From positions 135,190,135 through 135,254,134 of the forward strand of contig CM067374.1 of assembly GCA_034401795.1 (NCBI GenBank): a DNA stretch of 64,000 bases, written 5' to 3'. This stretch comes from Chaetoderma sp. LZ-2023a (Eukaryota > Mollusca > Caudofoveata > Chaetodermatida > Chaetodermatidae). The notes below the pieces were generated by a model. The model was not told where the DNA came from and did no database searches. It saw nothing but the letters and a program-made list of their open reading frames with translations. Shown here piece by piece: positions 43,902 to 55,514 of the stretch (position 1 is the first letter of the stretch; each line of letters starts with the position of its first letter). Made by a program: the position numbers and the translations under genes.

Positions 43902-44046
43902 ACCACCAGCACCACCAGCACCACCAGCACCACCAGCACCGTCACCGCCGCCGCCAACACCACCACCACCAACACCAACACCACCACCATCATCATCATC
44001 ATCATCATCATCATCATTATTATTGTCATCATCATCGTCAACATCG

Positions 44047-44112
<66 letters not shown>

Positions 44113-44134
44113 CCACCACCACCACCACCACCAC
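43902..44134. repeat. (CAC/CAG)n and (ATC)n trinucleotide array
   Basis: CCA-CCAGCA units, then about 40 ATC units with GTC/ATT variants, then CAC units. All six frames are open as homopolymers, none of which is a gene. Confidence 0.97.
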
Positions 44135-44579
44135 GGCACGTTATGGGTGGGGGGTTCTTTCCAGGATTACGATAGGGATATAAAATAACGTATTCGAAAT
44201 TAGAGGGTAATATAGGTGCGGTCATATGGCGAAATACGTGCGTAACGATCGAACTATCGATTTCAGACAAATAAGTTAACATCTTGCCTGCTCAATAAAA
44301 CTTTTTTCTATAGGAGTGCTGCCAGTGTTATAAACATTTCCTCATTAGTCGTGACAACCCTTGTCACGCTGGTTTCAAAACTTTAAATTAATAAGCATTG
44401 CTGAGTCGAAATGTCTGCCTCATATATCGCAGCCAATGTTGCTGTCAATGTAACAATTAGCGGTAATCATAATATTAAATTGCTGCAAAGTCTGCATGTT
44501 TTAATTGTATTTTATTTACCAGACAGGCTATATGCATCTAGCCATAGAATACCGGAAACAGTCAATTATATAACGCAAA
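44135..44579. other. noncoding
   Basis: No gene seen. Confidence 0.45.
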
Positions 44580-44672
44580 CGTGTTAACCATTTTGAACCG
44601 AATTTGACTAGAAGTTGTCGCTGTCTATATCAGCAACAGCTTTCAGTCAAATTAGCTTAAGAATAAACAACA
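44580..44672. mobile_element. M1 palindrome, diverged
   Basis: Arms ACCGAATTTGACTAGAAG and CTTTCAGTCAAATTAGCTTA flank a loop with CAGCAACAGC. Confidence 0.75.
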
Positions 44673-45039
44673 GCTTACATATGATTCCCCACCCACCCAC
44701 CCCACTCTATGCAAAATAACGTTATAACTAATGAAGAGTTTGTTACAGTCAATGTTGCTGCAAACTGTTGCTGTACATATATAACAATGGCTTACAGCAA
44801 CAATAATTAAGGACGTTAAAATGGCATGTTCGTCGGATAATCTGAGTAGTGCATTGCGGTAGTAATTAGGTAGCGTTTCTTATCGTAATGTATGAAAAAA
44901 GTCGCAAATAAAAATGTAATGAAACTCATCTCCAATTTCTTTTTTGTTGCAAATACTGCATTTCCTTTCTTCACTTAGCATTCTTTCCCACCTTCCATTT
45001 TCTATTGGCAATGAATGGTTCCGCCATTTTCAGGTAGCT

Positions 45040-45440
45040 GTAGCGGTTTTAGCTATGCCCCGCCCATCTCTATCTAAGCTCATCCCACACTTCGCCGTGT
45101 TGGGATTGATCGATTCCCGAATGCCCTAACAATCAATTTCTGAAAACTGTACAGGTAAGCTGTTGAATATTTTGTAACTAATTTGACTTGGGTGTGTATG
45201 GCAGCAACAGCGCCCAGTCAAATTAGTTTCAAAGTATTCAACAGAATATTTATTAAATAGTAAAGACATACAATTCGTACACCAACGCATAGCCCATCTT
45301 CAAATATGTGTTCGTGACGTACTTATCGACGTTATTCATGACGGTATTCATTATGATGGCATTCTACATGTCGGCGCGTATTTGAGTCTGACGTAATAGG
45401 ATGGGTTGATAAAGTGGAAAGGTCTATTACGTCATAATAT
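45040..45440 (+). mobile_element. M1 MITE copy
   Basis: Order: AGCTATGCCCCGCCCATCTC, CGCCGTGTTGGGAT, CTGTACAGGTAAGC, palindrome 45160-45246, GACATACAATTCGTAC, then CATGACG and TTACGTCAT-like sites near 45335-45435. Confidence 0.85.
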
Positions 45441-45571
45441 CGATACAGATTAGATTCAGATTCAGATTATTTATGGACATAAAACCTACATACATATAGA
45501 TATAGCCATACATAGATAGGACATAAGACATACACATGACAATAAGTAAAATATACATGATATATACAATA

Positions 45572-45618
45572 CGCACACGCACGCACACTCTCACATGTCA
45601 CGACCACACACACAGACT

Positions 45619-45688
<70 letters not shown>

Positions 45689-45714
45689 CACTCACTCACT
45701 CACTCACTCACTCA

Positions 45715-45754
<40 letters not shown>

Positions 45755-45757
45755 CAT
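45572..45757. repeat. (CGCA)n/(CTCA)n array
   Basis: GCAC-type tetranucleotide units with a central ACTC block (45690-45713). Confidence 0.97.
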
Positions 45758-46239
45758 TGCAATGCTGCAGAGTTTTTACTAAATACATTACTAATGTTGC
45801 CCTGGCGGAAGCAGCACAATGGAATGAAGGCATTTACTCATAAAATAGATATCGCTAGTGTTTGAGAAGAATGAGAAGTGGCATCGCGGATGCCATGCCA
45901 GTAATAGAGGCATCCAATCTGTCACTCTTGCATGTGACAACATATAACAAAATCATCAAAAACCTGAATGTTAGCTGACAGGGCAATATATCACAATTAA
46001 AATGATGTAGCTCTGTCACGAAAATCGTAATGTCTGTCACTAAGTTATACGAATTGTATGCCTTTCATAAATTTACAATTTAGTCAACATTGTTGAATAT
46101 TTTGAAACTCATCTCACTGTGAGCTGTTGCCTGTACAGGCATTTGACCCTCATAATGCTTTTTTTTTTTTACTGACATGGAGCTCACCAGATAGATAGCA
46201 ATACATGTTCTGAACCATATTTAATTCCTCTTATGTCAA
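45758..46239. other. noncoding with M1 half-copy
   Basis: Holds a half M1 at about 46090-46143 (TTGAATATTTTGAAACTCAT) and a T-run. No gene seen. Confidence 0.5.
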
Positions 46240-46640
46240 AAGCGCCAACGATGTCAATTAACCGTGTATTTGGCAAGATTGTTCAATAACATTATAATGT
46301 GTGCAGGCCAAGGGACGACTATTTTCGTAAATTTACCACTGAAATTTACAAAATAGCTTTCTGGCCTCAAGACAACTACAGAGAACGTGTTTGACCAGGT
46401 TGACCGGCAAAGGGGAAATTGTTAAGAAAATTCGATTTTTTTTTTTTATTAGCCAACTTCTATTTGCAGGCCAAGAGAATCATAATTTTGAAAATTTACC
46501 ACTGGAATGAGTGGCTCGGTTACCGAGCCTGTTATTGCAGTGGTAAATTAAAAAAACAAATACTATTCTCTTGGCCTGCAACTGGACATTTTTAAAAGCA
46601 TTGCAGTGGGGTTTCTTGCTGACTTGACCCAAGAAGGGTT
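46240..46640. mobile_element. M2 MITE copy
   Basis: The centre CTCGGTTACCGAGCC lies near 46513-46528. The flanks CTATTTGCAGGCCAAGAGAA and TTCTCTTGGCCTGCAACTGG lie in inverted orientation, with an end near AGAAGGGTTAGGGTTAA. Confidence 0.8.
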
Positions 46641-47545
46641 AGGGTTAACCAATATGTAAGATTGCATATGGGAGCTGACATGAAAGTTGTTTGTTATTTC
46701 CTTTAAATGTTGAATGCGACATATGGAAATACATGTGCCCCTCAGAATGCTGGGAGACAATCTGGCTAATACTGTTGAGGAAACGTAATAAAGCAACTCA
46801 AAATTTGCCATGGCCTAATATTTTGACAATCTCTTCGAGTTAAAACAAAAAATGATTCTGTTTCTGTAAGTCTTTCCTTTGATGTTCCCAAAGTGTACGT
46901 GTGCTGCCCCCTCAGAAGCTGGCTTTCCAAATTACAGATCAAGACATTGTATATTTCGTTACAAAAATCGTGTATGTTGTATTATTTTATAGCCCGTGGC
47001 AGCCAATGTATGCAACAATGTGTCGCAGAAAAAGGACAAAAGAGCAACATGAACCAACAAACAATAAAATGGTTTATTATTTTAGGCTTACGTCTTAACA
47101 GCAGTCTCTTTATAATTTTCAGGTAAATTGAAAATGAAGCCAACATTTAGCATGCCTATCATGGTGATGGTACAATGCCCTTGCTCAATTGACAATGTAG
47201 TGGCTATCCCTCAGGACTGCTTAGCCGGAGATCGCAATATTTCGCTGTCGTTGGAAACATGGGCAATCGCCCAGTAGTATAAATGGGTATAAGTGTAAAT
47301 ACTGGGGAAGTTACCAATAATAAACTGAAATAAAACTAGCATAGATACAGCGTGAATATGACCTGGAATCATGGACTCAATAGGCTCCAATTAAATCAAT
47401 AACTTCTTAAGACAATGTTAAATTGAGAACAATTGCAGATGTTATTCAGTTCTGTAGACAAGGAACTACCGCTTGATCAAACATACAAACTGCCATTCCT
47501 TTTTACTACTATCCAATAACTATGTAAATTTCCAAAAGTTATTAC
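46641..47545. other. noncoding
   Basis: Two short overlapping frames near 46.9-47.1 kb are not protein-like. Nothing else is recognised. Confidence 0.45.
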
Positions 47546-47632
47546 CACCACCATCACCACCTCCATCATCAACAACAACACCACAACCACTACCACCTCC
47601 ACCATCAACAACAACACCACCATCACCTCCCT
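47546..47632. repeat. CCA/CAA trinucleotide-rich tract
   Basis: Two ~43-bp halves with the same order ACCACCTCCA(T/C)CATCAACAAC, that is a short imperfect duplication. Confidence 0.85.
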
Positions 47633-47984
47633 TTTCTTGTCAGTGTTCACTAAAGTGCTGAAGAGATACATCTGCTTCTATTGAAAATTCTGGAATTAAG
47701 ATTTGCAGAAAACAATACTTATCATCAAATAAATTTGAAACTTTCATGCAAAACCTGGGAATTTTCCAATTTTAGCTTGCCTATTTACATAGCCTATTCG
47801 AGTAGTATAATGGGAATGTCTTGACCCGTTTTCATTTTATTTTAGCTAATTATGTTTGTGCACCTGCATTCAGAGGGGCTACAACATTCTGACAGAACTT
47901 GTACATTTTCAGTGAAAGTTAGATTCCGGCTTCAAAGTTTCAAATCGATTCCAACATGCATAAAAAGTGTGTGTAGTTTAGCTA
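47633..47984. other. noncoding
   Basis: Nothing recognised. Confidence 0.4.
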
Positions 47985-48200
47985 GAAATGGGTTGGGCAT
48001 ATGTAGAAAACTAGAAATGGGCCTGAAATAGCTAGAGATGTGTTGGGCATATGTAGAAAACTAGAAATGGGCCTGAAATAGCTAGAAATGGGTTGGGCAT
48101 ATGTAGAAATAGGAGGGGCATAGCTAGACATTGGTTGGGCATAGTTAGAAATAGCCTTGTAATAGCTAGTAATGGGTTGGACATATCTAGAAATAAGGGG
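47985..48200. repeat. M1-derived short tandem repeat
   Basis: Five to seven imperfect copies of AGCTAGAAATGGGTTGGGCA followed by TATGTAGAAA or similar. The motif resembles the GGGCGGGGCATAGCTAGAAA end of M1 in inverted orientation, so it may be an amplified M1 terminus. Confidence 0.75.
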
Positions 48201-48419
48201 TGTGCTTTTGGGGCAATACCAGTACACGTGTACACGTTAGCATTCTGCTTTAAAAATGTAGTATTAATATGATATCTATTTAGCCTATTAAGTATGAAGG
48301 GGTGTACTATGGTGGGGTTGGAAAATAAAATAACAATTTATTAACTCCTGTCCCCACCCACATCCACCTTGTGTGAACAGTGCCTCTAAGCGCTCAAGTG
48401 CTACTCATTTTGATTAACC
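48201..48419. other. noncoding
   Basis: Nothing recognised. Confidence 0.4.
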
Positions 48420-49065
48420 GAATACTAAATATAAATTTTTGTTCGGTTAAAGTTTATTTTCAGATCAAGAGAAGACTGCTTTGTCAAATTATCATTGGGA
48501 TTTACAAAAAGAGCGCTTTGATGTCATTCAAATGGATATTTCTCAAGACCACTAGATGATGTTTAGGCCGGCTTTAACATTAAAACGAAAATGAAAATCA
48601 TATCTTTTGCAGGCACCATTTGCATGCCAAGAGAAAATTATTTTTAAACATAGCCACTGCAGCGACTGGCTCAGTTACCGAGTCACTCATTGCAGTGGTA
48701 AATTTAGAAAACTAATCTCTTTGCCTGCAAATAGAAATTCATAGAGACCATTGCAGTGTCCACTTTGGCTGACCTGGAATTATAGGGTTAAGTTGACATA
48801 AGAGGGATAAACATTGTTTAACTTCCTTTGACAAAGATTCGTATTTGACCCCCTAAGGGGACAGATCAACATCAACCAACATTGCTTCACCCTTTGATGG
48901 CCAAGATTGGCTAAGAAAAATCGAAATCTGACATTACTGATTGTCCATTTGCGAGTAACGATAAAATAAACTTTTTGAAAATTTACCGCTGGGGTGACTG
49001 GCTCGCTCGATGAGTCAGTTATTGCAGTGATAAACTTACAAAAAATAGTCCTTTTTATCATATAA
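48420..49065. mobile_element. two adjacent M2 MITE copies
   Basis: The first (about 48420-48800) has the centre GGCTCAGTTACCGAGTC and ends AGGGTTAAGTTGACATAAGA. The second (about 48880-49065) has CACTTTGATGGCCAAG... and a CTCGCTCGATGAG centre. They lie in tandem. Confidence 0.8.
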
Positions 49066-49090
49066 ACTAGCCCGTTCCATATTTTTCGAT

Positions 49091-49534
49091 ATGAGCACAC
49101 CTGTCATATTCAACGGAGTATTTTCATTGGCTGTTGGGTGCGCAACCCATTTAAATCTACCAATTAAAACATCGATTGGTGCGAGCATGACGCGTAGGGA
49201 TTATTACTACGCGGTACTGTTTTACTACAATTTGTCATTCATGAAATCTCATCGCAAAATGTCATCGTTTGACAGTTTCTCAGTCGGCAGCGAAATAACG
49301 ATTGATGGCCGCGGCTCTGTGATAGTCTTAGAAGAAAAGTGTAGTTTACAGCTGACACCGCCAGATATTGTGTTTGTCACTATATTTTGCTGCGCATTCA
49401 GTAGCTGTTATCAAGTAGTGGTGCGTCACAGCGGCGGTATCGATTTCATGAAAATCAATAATGAGAAATCAGATAAAAGTCACATCAACAACTATTGGCA
49501 AATATTTCGAAATTACAGTTTATATGATAAATAA
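49091..49534 (+). CDS. hypothetical 147-residue ORF
   Basis: An open frame with mixed hydrophobic and polar composition (for example FDSFSVGSEITIDGRGSVIV, then a Cys-rich hydrophobic stretch FVTIFCCAFSSCYQVVV). It lacks repeats, so it is not a microsatellite artefact. No family is recognised and no promoter is seen. It begins right after an M2 MITE and ends 3 bp before a 49-bp tandem repeat. It could be a chance frame or one exon of a gene. Confidence 0.3.
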   Translation: MSTPVIFNGVFSLAVGCATHLNLPIKTSIGASMTRRDYYYAVLFYYNLSFMKSHRKMSSFDSFSVGSEITIDGRGSVIVLEEKCSLQLTPPDIVFVTIFCCAFSSCYQVVVRHSGGIDFMKINNEKSDKSHINNYWQIFRNYSLYDK

Positions 49535-49536
49535 AA

Positions 49537-49672
49537 TCTCATCTTTTGTATACCAAACAAGGAAGCGAGCATTTCACGATGCACCCCTCATCTTTTGTAT
49601 ACCAAACAAGTAAGCGAGCATTTCACGATGCACCCCTCATCTTTTGTATACCAAACAAGGAAGCGGCAGGCG
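49537..49672. repeat. 49-bp tandem repeat, about 2.7 copies
   Basis: The unit TCATCTTTTGTATACCAAAC plus AAGCGAGCATTTCACGATGC recurs at an exact 49-bp spacing. Confidence 0.95.
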
Positions 49673-49736
49673 GATCTTTAAGACAGGTGGACGTAATTAC
49701 CCTTTCCAGAGTATCAATCCATCGTCTGACTTCGTA

Positions 49737-50060
49737 TGACGTCATAATCAGATCAGTGCGTGTATGATGATGTTACAATCATTACGTCGCAGAGGGTTCC
49801 ATTTAGACCATCACCAAATCTCAAACAGTCCGACACGTTGTATGAATTGTATGTATTTGTACTTCTTTGCTATTTAATAGGCAGCAACAGCGCCAAGTCA
49901 AATGAGTTTCAAAATAATCAACAGCTTACCTGTGTAGTTTTTTGGAAATTGATAGTCAGGGTGCTCAGAAATCGATCGATCACAACACGATCGATGTGTG
50001 GGTGGAGCTTAGCTAGAGATGGGCGGGGCATAGCTAAAATCGGAAAGGTCCATCCCCCCC
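49737..50060 (-). mobile_element. M1 MITE copy, inverted
   Basis: ATGACGTCATAATCAG, then CAACAGCGCCAAGTCAAATG, AACAGCTTACCTGTGTAG, GTGTGGGTGGAGCTTAGCTA and GGGCGGGGCATAGCTAA, all on the reverse orientation relative to 31.5 kb. Only half of the palindrome is kept. Confidence 0.85.
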
Positions 50061-50834
50061 CCCCAACTCCCACCCCAAGATACAAACGTGGTTGTGGAGG
50101 TAATTGCCATCTTTCACCTGCTCTTCCTACACCAATGCATATGATAAGTGGTTGAGCAGGCGCTGCAGAGAGAACAGTCCCCATCCACACCCACCACGAT
50201 TTGGCATCACAGCTAGGATAGGCCAAACATGGTCCCATGTCCCGATGAGCAGAGCTGCACTCCTCGTCTCATTCTAGCTTCGTGCCAAGTTCAAGTTCAC
50301 TTTATTACACTCAACCCTTGTATAGGCATATGAGGTATTACAGATGATACTATATTTCACGACGCTAGATTTTATATACATAATTATATTTAGTACAGAT
50401 TTATCGACAAAATGCGATTCGTACACTCGAAAGTAGCACAAGGAGAAAGGTCGAAATATTCGACAGATTGTGACTCAAATCGTACACTTGAAAATGGCAC
50501 AAAGAGAGGGTATCTGAGAATATTTCAGCCAAATTAGTTTCAAAATATTCGGAAGTCGTTAAATTATTAATTTATAAACGAGATACAATTCGTAGACTTG
50601 AAAAAGACAAAGAAAAACTCAATTGAACATATTCACAAGTTAAATTAGTTTCAGAATACCAAACAGTTATTAAATTGATTTATCCATAATATACAATTCA
50701 TACACACGAAGGTGGTATAAGGAGAATTGAAAATCTTCTCCAGTTAATCGTGAGGGGTGGGGGGGGGGGGCAATGGGCACTGTCGTATTCATATATCGTG
50801 TGGTGAATTGTTAAAGCATACCGTATCATTCTGT
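50061..50834. other. noncoding with repeat-like pieces
   Basis: The piece near 50290 (CAAGTTCAAGTTCACTTTAT) looks like a LINE/SINE 3' end in reverse. From 50350 to 50740 four imperfect ~100-bp modules recur with AAATGCGATTCGTACACTCG / ACTCAAATCGTACACTTG / ATACAATTCGTAGACTTG / ATACAATTCATACACACG. A G-run lies at 50757-50770. No gene. Confidence 0.55.
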
Positions 50835-51250
50835 AATCCTCTTGTGTCAACTTAACCCTTTAATGATCAACTTAGTAAAAAAAAACTACCGCTGCAGTGA
50901 TCTTGAGAAATGTCTATTTGCAGGCCAAGAGAATAACATTCCAGAAAACTCACCACTGGAATGACTGGCTCTGTAACCGAGCCAGTCATTCCAGTGGTAA
51001 CTCCTCAAGACTACTCCTCTTGGTCAGCAACTGGACATTGGCCAAGCAGAAATCTGAATTTTCTCGACAACCACACTTCTGATGAATGTCCACTTGAAGG
51101 AAACAGAAATCTATTTTTCGGTAAATGTTCGTTATAAATTTACAAAAGATAGTTTCCAAAAATCTAAATTTCCTTGAAAAGCATTGGCAATCAAATGGTT
51201 CATTGAAGTAAGTAGTATTTTGCGCGTTTTAAAGCTCTCGTGTTCTGTTA
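50835..51250. mobile_element. M2 MITE copy
   Basis: CCTCTTGTGTCAACTTAACC at the left end, centre GGCTCTGTAACCGAGCC (about 50968-50984), right end near TCTCGTGTTCTGTTAA. Confidence 0.85.
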
Positions 51251-52099
51251 AATATAGACACTTTTGCACGAGATATGAGATACCTGTTCAATTTACCCAG
51301 CATGCAATACTACCCGGCGTGCAATGCTACCCAGCATGCAATGCACTGACTCCATAATGGTTGGAACTATTAGACACCATATTCGTTTATCCTATTGTCT
51401 GCACAAGCAAGGATTTCTCAAACAAAACCAACCTGCTTGCACGTGCAAATAGGCATTTGTCCTCCAGCTCTGAAAGAGTAAGCATGCACGTAGGGCGTAT
51501 TCACGGCAGTACATTCGAGTCTGTATTTCAATACTGTTCAGAGAAAGTGTGTCAATGTCCAGGAGAAAATAGGAGAAAGTTTTTGTATACATTGACAGTA
51601 ATTTGTGTGAAAGTTGTTGCTATCAATGACAGCACCAACATTCAGTCAAATAAGCCATCTGTTAAACGGATCGTCTAACGACTTCACGCGACCAACGACT
51701 CACAAAACTGCCTGAATTGTATATTACGTTTGCCTATACACACAATATTGCCTTTAGGAATTTACGTGTATACCTATATACACAAAGCAAAAAAAACAAC
51801 GATCTATTTGACGGTCTAGGGGTTAGATTAATGGGCTTTGGCCATCTGGCCAAAGACTTACATTTCCCACCTGGTCCCCATTCATTTACGAAGATCCCAA
51901 AAATGTGTCCAAAAGCCTAGCAAAAATGTTTCTTCCTGGGCATTTCAGCCTCAGTACCTGGGATCTTTAACATCCATATTGGTAGACTTGGCATATGTTT
52001 AATTCTCATCTGAAAGACAGTAGAAACAAGATCGGTAGAATCTCGGTGGCTGCAGCTGGACCGTAAAAGTAGGGCACACTGGGGTCACACTGACTACAT
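51251..52099. other. noncoding
   Basis: A 105-codon frame (51361-51678) shows no protein-like signature beyond its length, and its end overlaps an M1-like stretch (ATGACAGCACCAACATTCAG). 51880-52050 (CTGGGATCTTTAACATCCAT...) resembles a SINE/LINE 3' tail in reverse. Confidence 0.45.
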
Positions 52100-52480
52100 T
52101 TTTTACGCTACATACCTTACACCTACCATGAATGGCAAATGGGCCTTTGTTGTGTATGGTTTTCAAAATAATTATTTTAATCGGGTCACCATGGTCTTAA
52201 ACTTCAACTTCGTGACCACAAATTTATCACGCATCTTCGAGACTCCATGAGTCACCTTCTAGCTGAGACTGGTCAGTGGACAAGATCTCTCAAGTAGAAG
52301 CAAAGTTATTGACAAATGTGTCTTTCAGACAATAATAATATTAATCTGGTCGCCGTGTCGTTGACCTTTGACATTTTGAGCCCTGATTTATCACAGATCT
52401 TCAGGGCTACACAGACAATCTTTTCCACAAGATTGATTACTGTATATGAAAAGCTTGTTCAACAGCAGCCAGGAATACGT
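52100..52480. repeat. dispersed modular repeat (family D), copy 2
   Basis: Modules with GTTATTGACAAATGTGTCTT, CGGGTCACCATGG and TTTATCACAGATCTTC match 54.93-55.44 kb closely and end at ATACGTTTTTGTGACTGACTG, just before a tetranucleotide array. Confidence 0.8.
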
Positions 52481-52496
52481 TTTTGTGACTGACTGA

Positions 52497-52640
52497 TTGA
52501 CGGCTGGCTGGCTGGCTGACTGGCTGGCTGGCTGACTGGCTGGCTGGCTGGCTGGCAGGTAGGCTGGCTGGTTGGCTACCTGGCTGACTGGCTGGCGGGC
52601 GAGCGGGCGGGCGGTCGGTCGGACGGACTGACTGACTGAG
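52497..52640. repeat. (GGCT)n/(GACT)n tetranucleotide array
   Basis: GGCT/GACT units, then GGCG/GGTC units. This is the same unit type as 23217-23678 but on the opposite strand. Confidence 0.95.
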
Positions 52641-52664
52641 TCAGGGGGCAAATTTGAAGCCATG

Positions 52665-52998
52665 CTGTACAGAAGTGCTCGAAGATATTTGTGAGTAGCG
52701 TATCAGATCGCAGGTAGGGGTCATGGTAATTTCGCATGCTTTGGCAATCAAACCCGCCCCAGGCAGCTTGTGCATGCCAATAATCAACAAGGGGATCATG
52801 TTTCCTCAAACCGTCCCCTGATATCCATGTGCTGGTGCGGATCTCTACACCCATACAAATCATGAACTCATATGTGGCAAGTTCATAGCATGGAGTGAAT
52901 GTGACCGTTGTGATGCTCAAAACCAGCTTGTCAAGTGGAGCCAGGAGGAACTGGGTCGAATCGATGAACCGCCGGCTGCAGATGCTGGGTGATCTTCT
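52665..52998 (-). CDS. possible coding exon, unknown protein
   Basis: On - an open stretch of about 110 codons reads RRFIDSTQFLLAPLDKLVLS, then TPCYELATYEFMICMGVEI, GDGLRKHDPLVDYWHAQ and SDTLLTNIFEHF. The composition is convincingly protein-like, with no repeats. It has no good ATG at its 5' end but a CTGCAG acceptor-like site (about 52976) and a T|GTACAG donor-like site (about 52665-52670). It may therefore be an internal exon of an unrecognised gene. It could also be a decayed element gene. Confidence 0.35.
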
Positions 52999-53399
52999 TT
53001 ATGTTGTTAGGTGTGTGGCTGATCTGTTCCTCTGCATGAGATGTGTTCTGCCCGGTGAAGTGGAAGTCATAAATCATTACATTATTATGGAATGCAATTA
53101 TCACTGTCGTTGTTTTCCGGATAATCCGCAGCTTAAGTGTGCCTGGCATCATGAGTCTCATTGCTGTGCAAACAGGTGATATCGGAAACTATCTTTCTAG
53201 CAATCTTTCTTTACATCAGCATGAACTAGGGTCTGTAGCATATATCAAAGGTTAGCACCATGCTGTATACCCACCCGTCTCTATTCATTTCTACTTGCTT
53301 ATGTTGAGTGAATACGGATTTTATTTCGCCTATTCCTTTATGGGCGAAAACATATCACGTCATTAGCGTTGCTAAGGGTGGTGGGCGCGCAGTGGATTA
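52999..53399. other. noncoding
   Basis: Nothing recognised. Confidence 0.4.
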
Positions 53400-54000
53400 A
53401 GTGGGCTGTGGGTGGAGCTTAGCTAGTGAGGGGGGGGGGGGGGGCATAGCTAGAAATGGAATGGTCGATTATGAACCTCTCATTAAAATCGCCCATTAAT
53501 CGAAGTGACACAGGCGCATTCATTTTGCTTGCTGGCTGATGACGTCAAGGATGATGACGTATTTAGAGCACACATTCTGATTGGCCACGCCTTCACACAA
53601 AATTTTAACCTGTCCAACTCTTCAGATTTTATTGAAATCGAAAAAACTGAAGACCCATTCAGATTCGCCTTCAAACATCAGACTTGAGATTTGGTGTTTA
53701 CACGGTCAGACTTTATCGAATTCGCCAAATCGATCAGATTAATCTGCTAATGAAAATATGACTTACGCGTTGTTGTAGGCCAATGCATTGTCTGTCTTTA
53801 CTATTTAAAAAACATGCTGTTGACCAGAGCCAGCAACAACAACTGTCAAATTATATTCAAAATATGCAACAGCTTACCTGTATAGTTTTCTGGAAATTGA
53901 TAGTCAGGGAATTTAGGGATCAATCGATTCTAACACGGCCGAGGTGTGGGTGGAGCTAAACTAAAGATGGGCGGGGCATCGCTAAAACTGTATTCCTCCA
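53400..54000 (-). mobile_element. M1 MITE copies, inverted, one interrupted
   Basis: GGGTGGAGCTTAGCTAGTGA with a G-run and GCATAGCTAGAAATGG at 53407-53460 is one M1 end. A larger inverted copy runs from CCAGCAACAACAACTGTCAA (about 53830) through ACAGCTTACCTGTATAGT to AGATGGGCGGGGCATCGCTA (53966-53990). Between them 53480-53800 is unrecognised and contains TGACGTCA (53541). Confidence 0.75.
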
Positions 54001-54666
54001 TTGACCTATAATTGAATTACATTTATAGTCAAATCTAGCCTGGGTACAATCAATCATCATCGCTATATAGCGCGCCGCTATAACGTAGACCTGTCACGCA
54101 TGATGAACAGCAGAAGGTCATATGGCAAACAGTATAATGACGTTAATATTTTCTTTTATGTAGCTGTGCACATGTTACATTTAAGCAGTACTTCATATGA
54201 CAAACATATAATAACCGTGAGCATATAGCTCGGTTAATATAGTACCTACAAATTCTGGAGGAAATACGGTGGCATACGTTTTCCCAACAAATCGACAAGT
54301 AAGTAAACAGCAACTAGTTGGCCTTCTTAAAGGAAGAGGCAGAATATTAGGGCTACGTATTCTTTCCGATTTGAAAAGTATATACACTCAATGCGTACGT
54401 GCGTGCGTACGTACGCTCGTGCTTGCGTGCGTGGTAACTGGATATCCCTTTCTCGCTGATTTCTTTGCCTATCTTTTCACAGCATAGTGTCCAGGATCTG
54501 GTAGGAACGTTCCCCCATCACGTCTCCACGAGAATGAGTTGGAAGCGTCCTTGTCGTGACGATCTTCGGTATACTTCAATAAACAAATGTGTGCTTTGAT
54601 CTGAACATAACTTATGTATTGTAAATTGTACGAATTGTATTATGCGATGAATCTACACGTTAATAA
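54001..54666. other. noncoding
   Basis: Short GCGT/ACGT alternating runs near 54395-54430. No gene. Confidence 0.45.
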
Positions 54667-54885
54667 GCATTATGTTGATATTTTTAAACTAATTTGACAG
54701 GGAACTGTTGCCGCAATATGCAGCAACAGCCCCCAGTCAAATTAGTTTTAAAATATTCAACACATGCCTGTATATTTACTTTGGAAATTAGATTCTGATA
54801 TTTTAGGTTTATAGTTTCAAATCGATTCCAAAAAAAAGTGGGCGGTGCCTAGCTATAACTGGGCGGGGCATAGCTAGAAATAGAT
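54667..54885. mobile_element. M1 MITE copy
   Basis: Palindrome 54667-54763 (TTTAAACTAATTTGACAGGG and GCCCCCAGTCAAATTAGTTT). It is followed in inverted order by GTGGGCGGTGCCTAGCTATA and CTGGGCGGGGCATAGCTAGA. Confidence 0.82.
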
Positions 54886-54919
54886 CACTTAATTTCTCCC
54901 ATTCTGATTATCTTTAAAC

Positions 54920-55445
54920 ACACTGGCATCTGAGTTATCATATCGTCGTCTTAAGCATTTTGAGGAAAACAAGGTCGATAGAATCTCTGTAACTACCCAG
55001 GTCACTTTGACCTTGATATTTGAACTTTTGACCCCGAAATTGGCACATCTCTTAGAGATAAAACGGGCACCCTCAAATCCCAGGTTGGTCAAGAACCCTA
55101 GTTATTAACAAATGTGTCTTTCAGACACATAATTTTCAGAATAATTATTTTAACCGGGTCACCCTGACCTTGGCCATTGCCCGTTTGACCCCAAATGTAT
55201 CACACATCTCTAGGAGCCCAAGTCTGATCAAAATCGCAAAACTACACCTAGAGTTATTGACAAATGTGTCTTTCAGGCACATGGTTTTCAAATTACTAAT
55301 TTGATGTGGTCGCCAAATTTATCAATAATCATCAGGACTTCACGGGCAATCCTTCCCCAAGTTTGATTACTGTATAAAATGTTATTCAAACTATCGCCCG
55401 GAATACGCTTTTGTGACTGACTGAGTAATTGACTGACTAACTCAG
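54920..55445. repeat. dispersed modular repeat (family D), copy 3
   Basis: Three modules of about 130 bp share GTTATT(A/G)ACAAATGTGTC, TTCAG(A/G)CACAT, AATAATTATTTTAACCGGGT, CACCCTGACCTTG and 'CACACATCTC'. It ends in CTTTTGTGACTGACTGAGTA, about 70 bp before the EF-hand start codon. Confidence 0.85.
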
Positions 55446-55514
55446 GAACATGTGGCCGTTTATTGAGCTACTGCAAGCAGTTAAATACACATTATTTGGT
55501 ATTCTGTAGATAAA

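Noticed and set aside
43770-44282. Overlapping homopolymer frames (Ile, Ser, His, Asp runs)
   Set aside because: All six frames are open across an ATC/CAC array; no coding evidence.
46893-47126. Overlapping + strand ORFs of 65-77 codons
   Set aside because: Two frames overlap almost fully, no protein signature; likely chance.
51361-51678. 105-codon + ORF
   Set aside because: No recognisable domain, and its 3' part overlaps an M1-like repeat; left unannotated as a gene.
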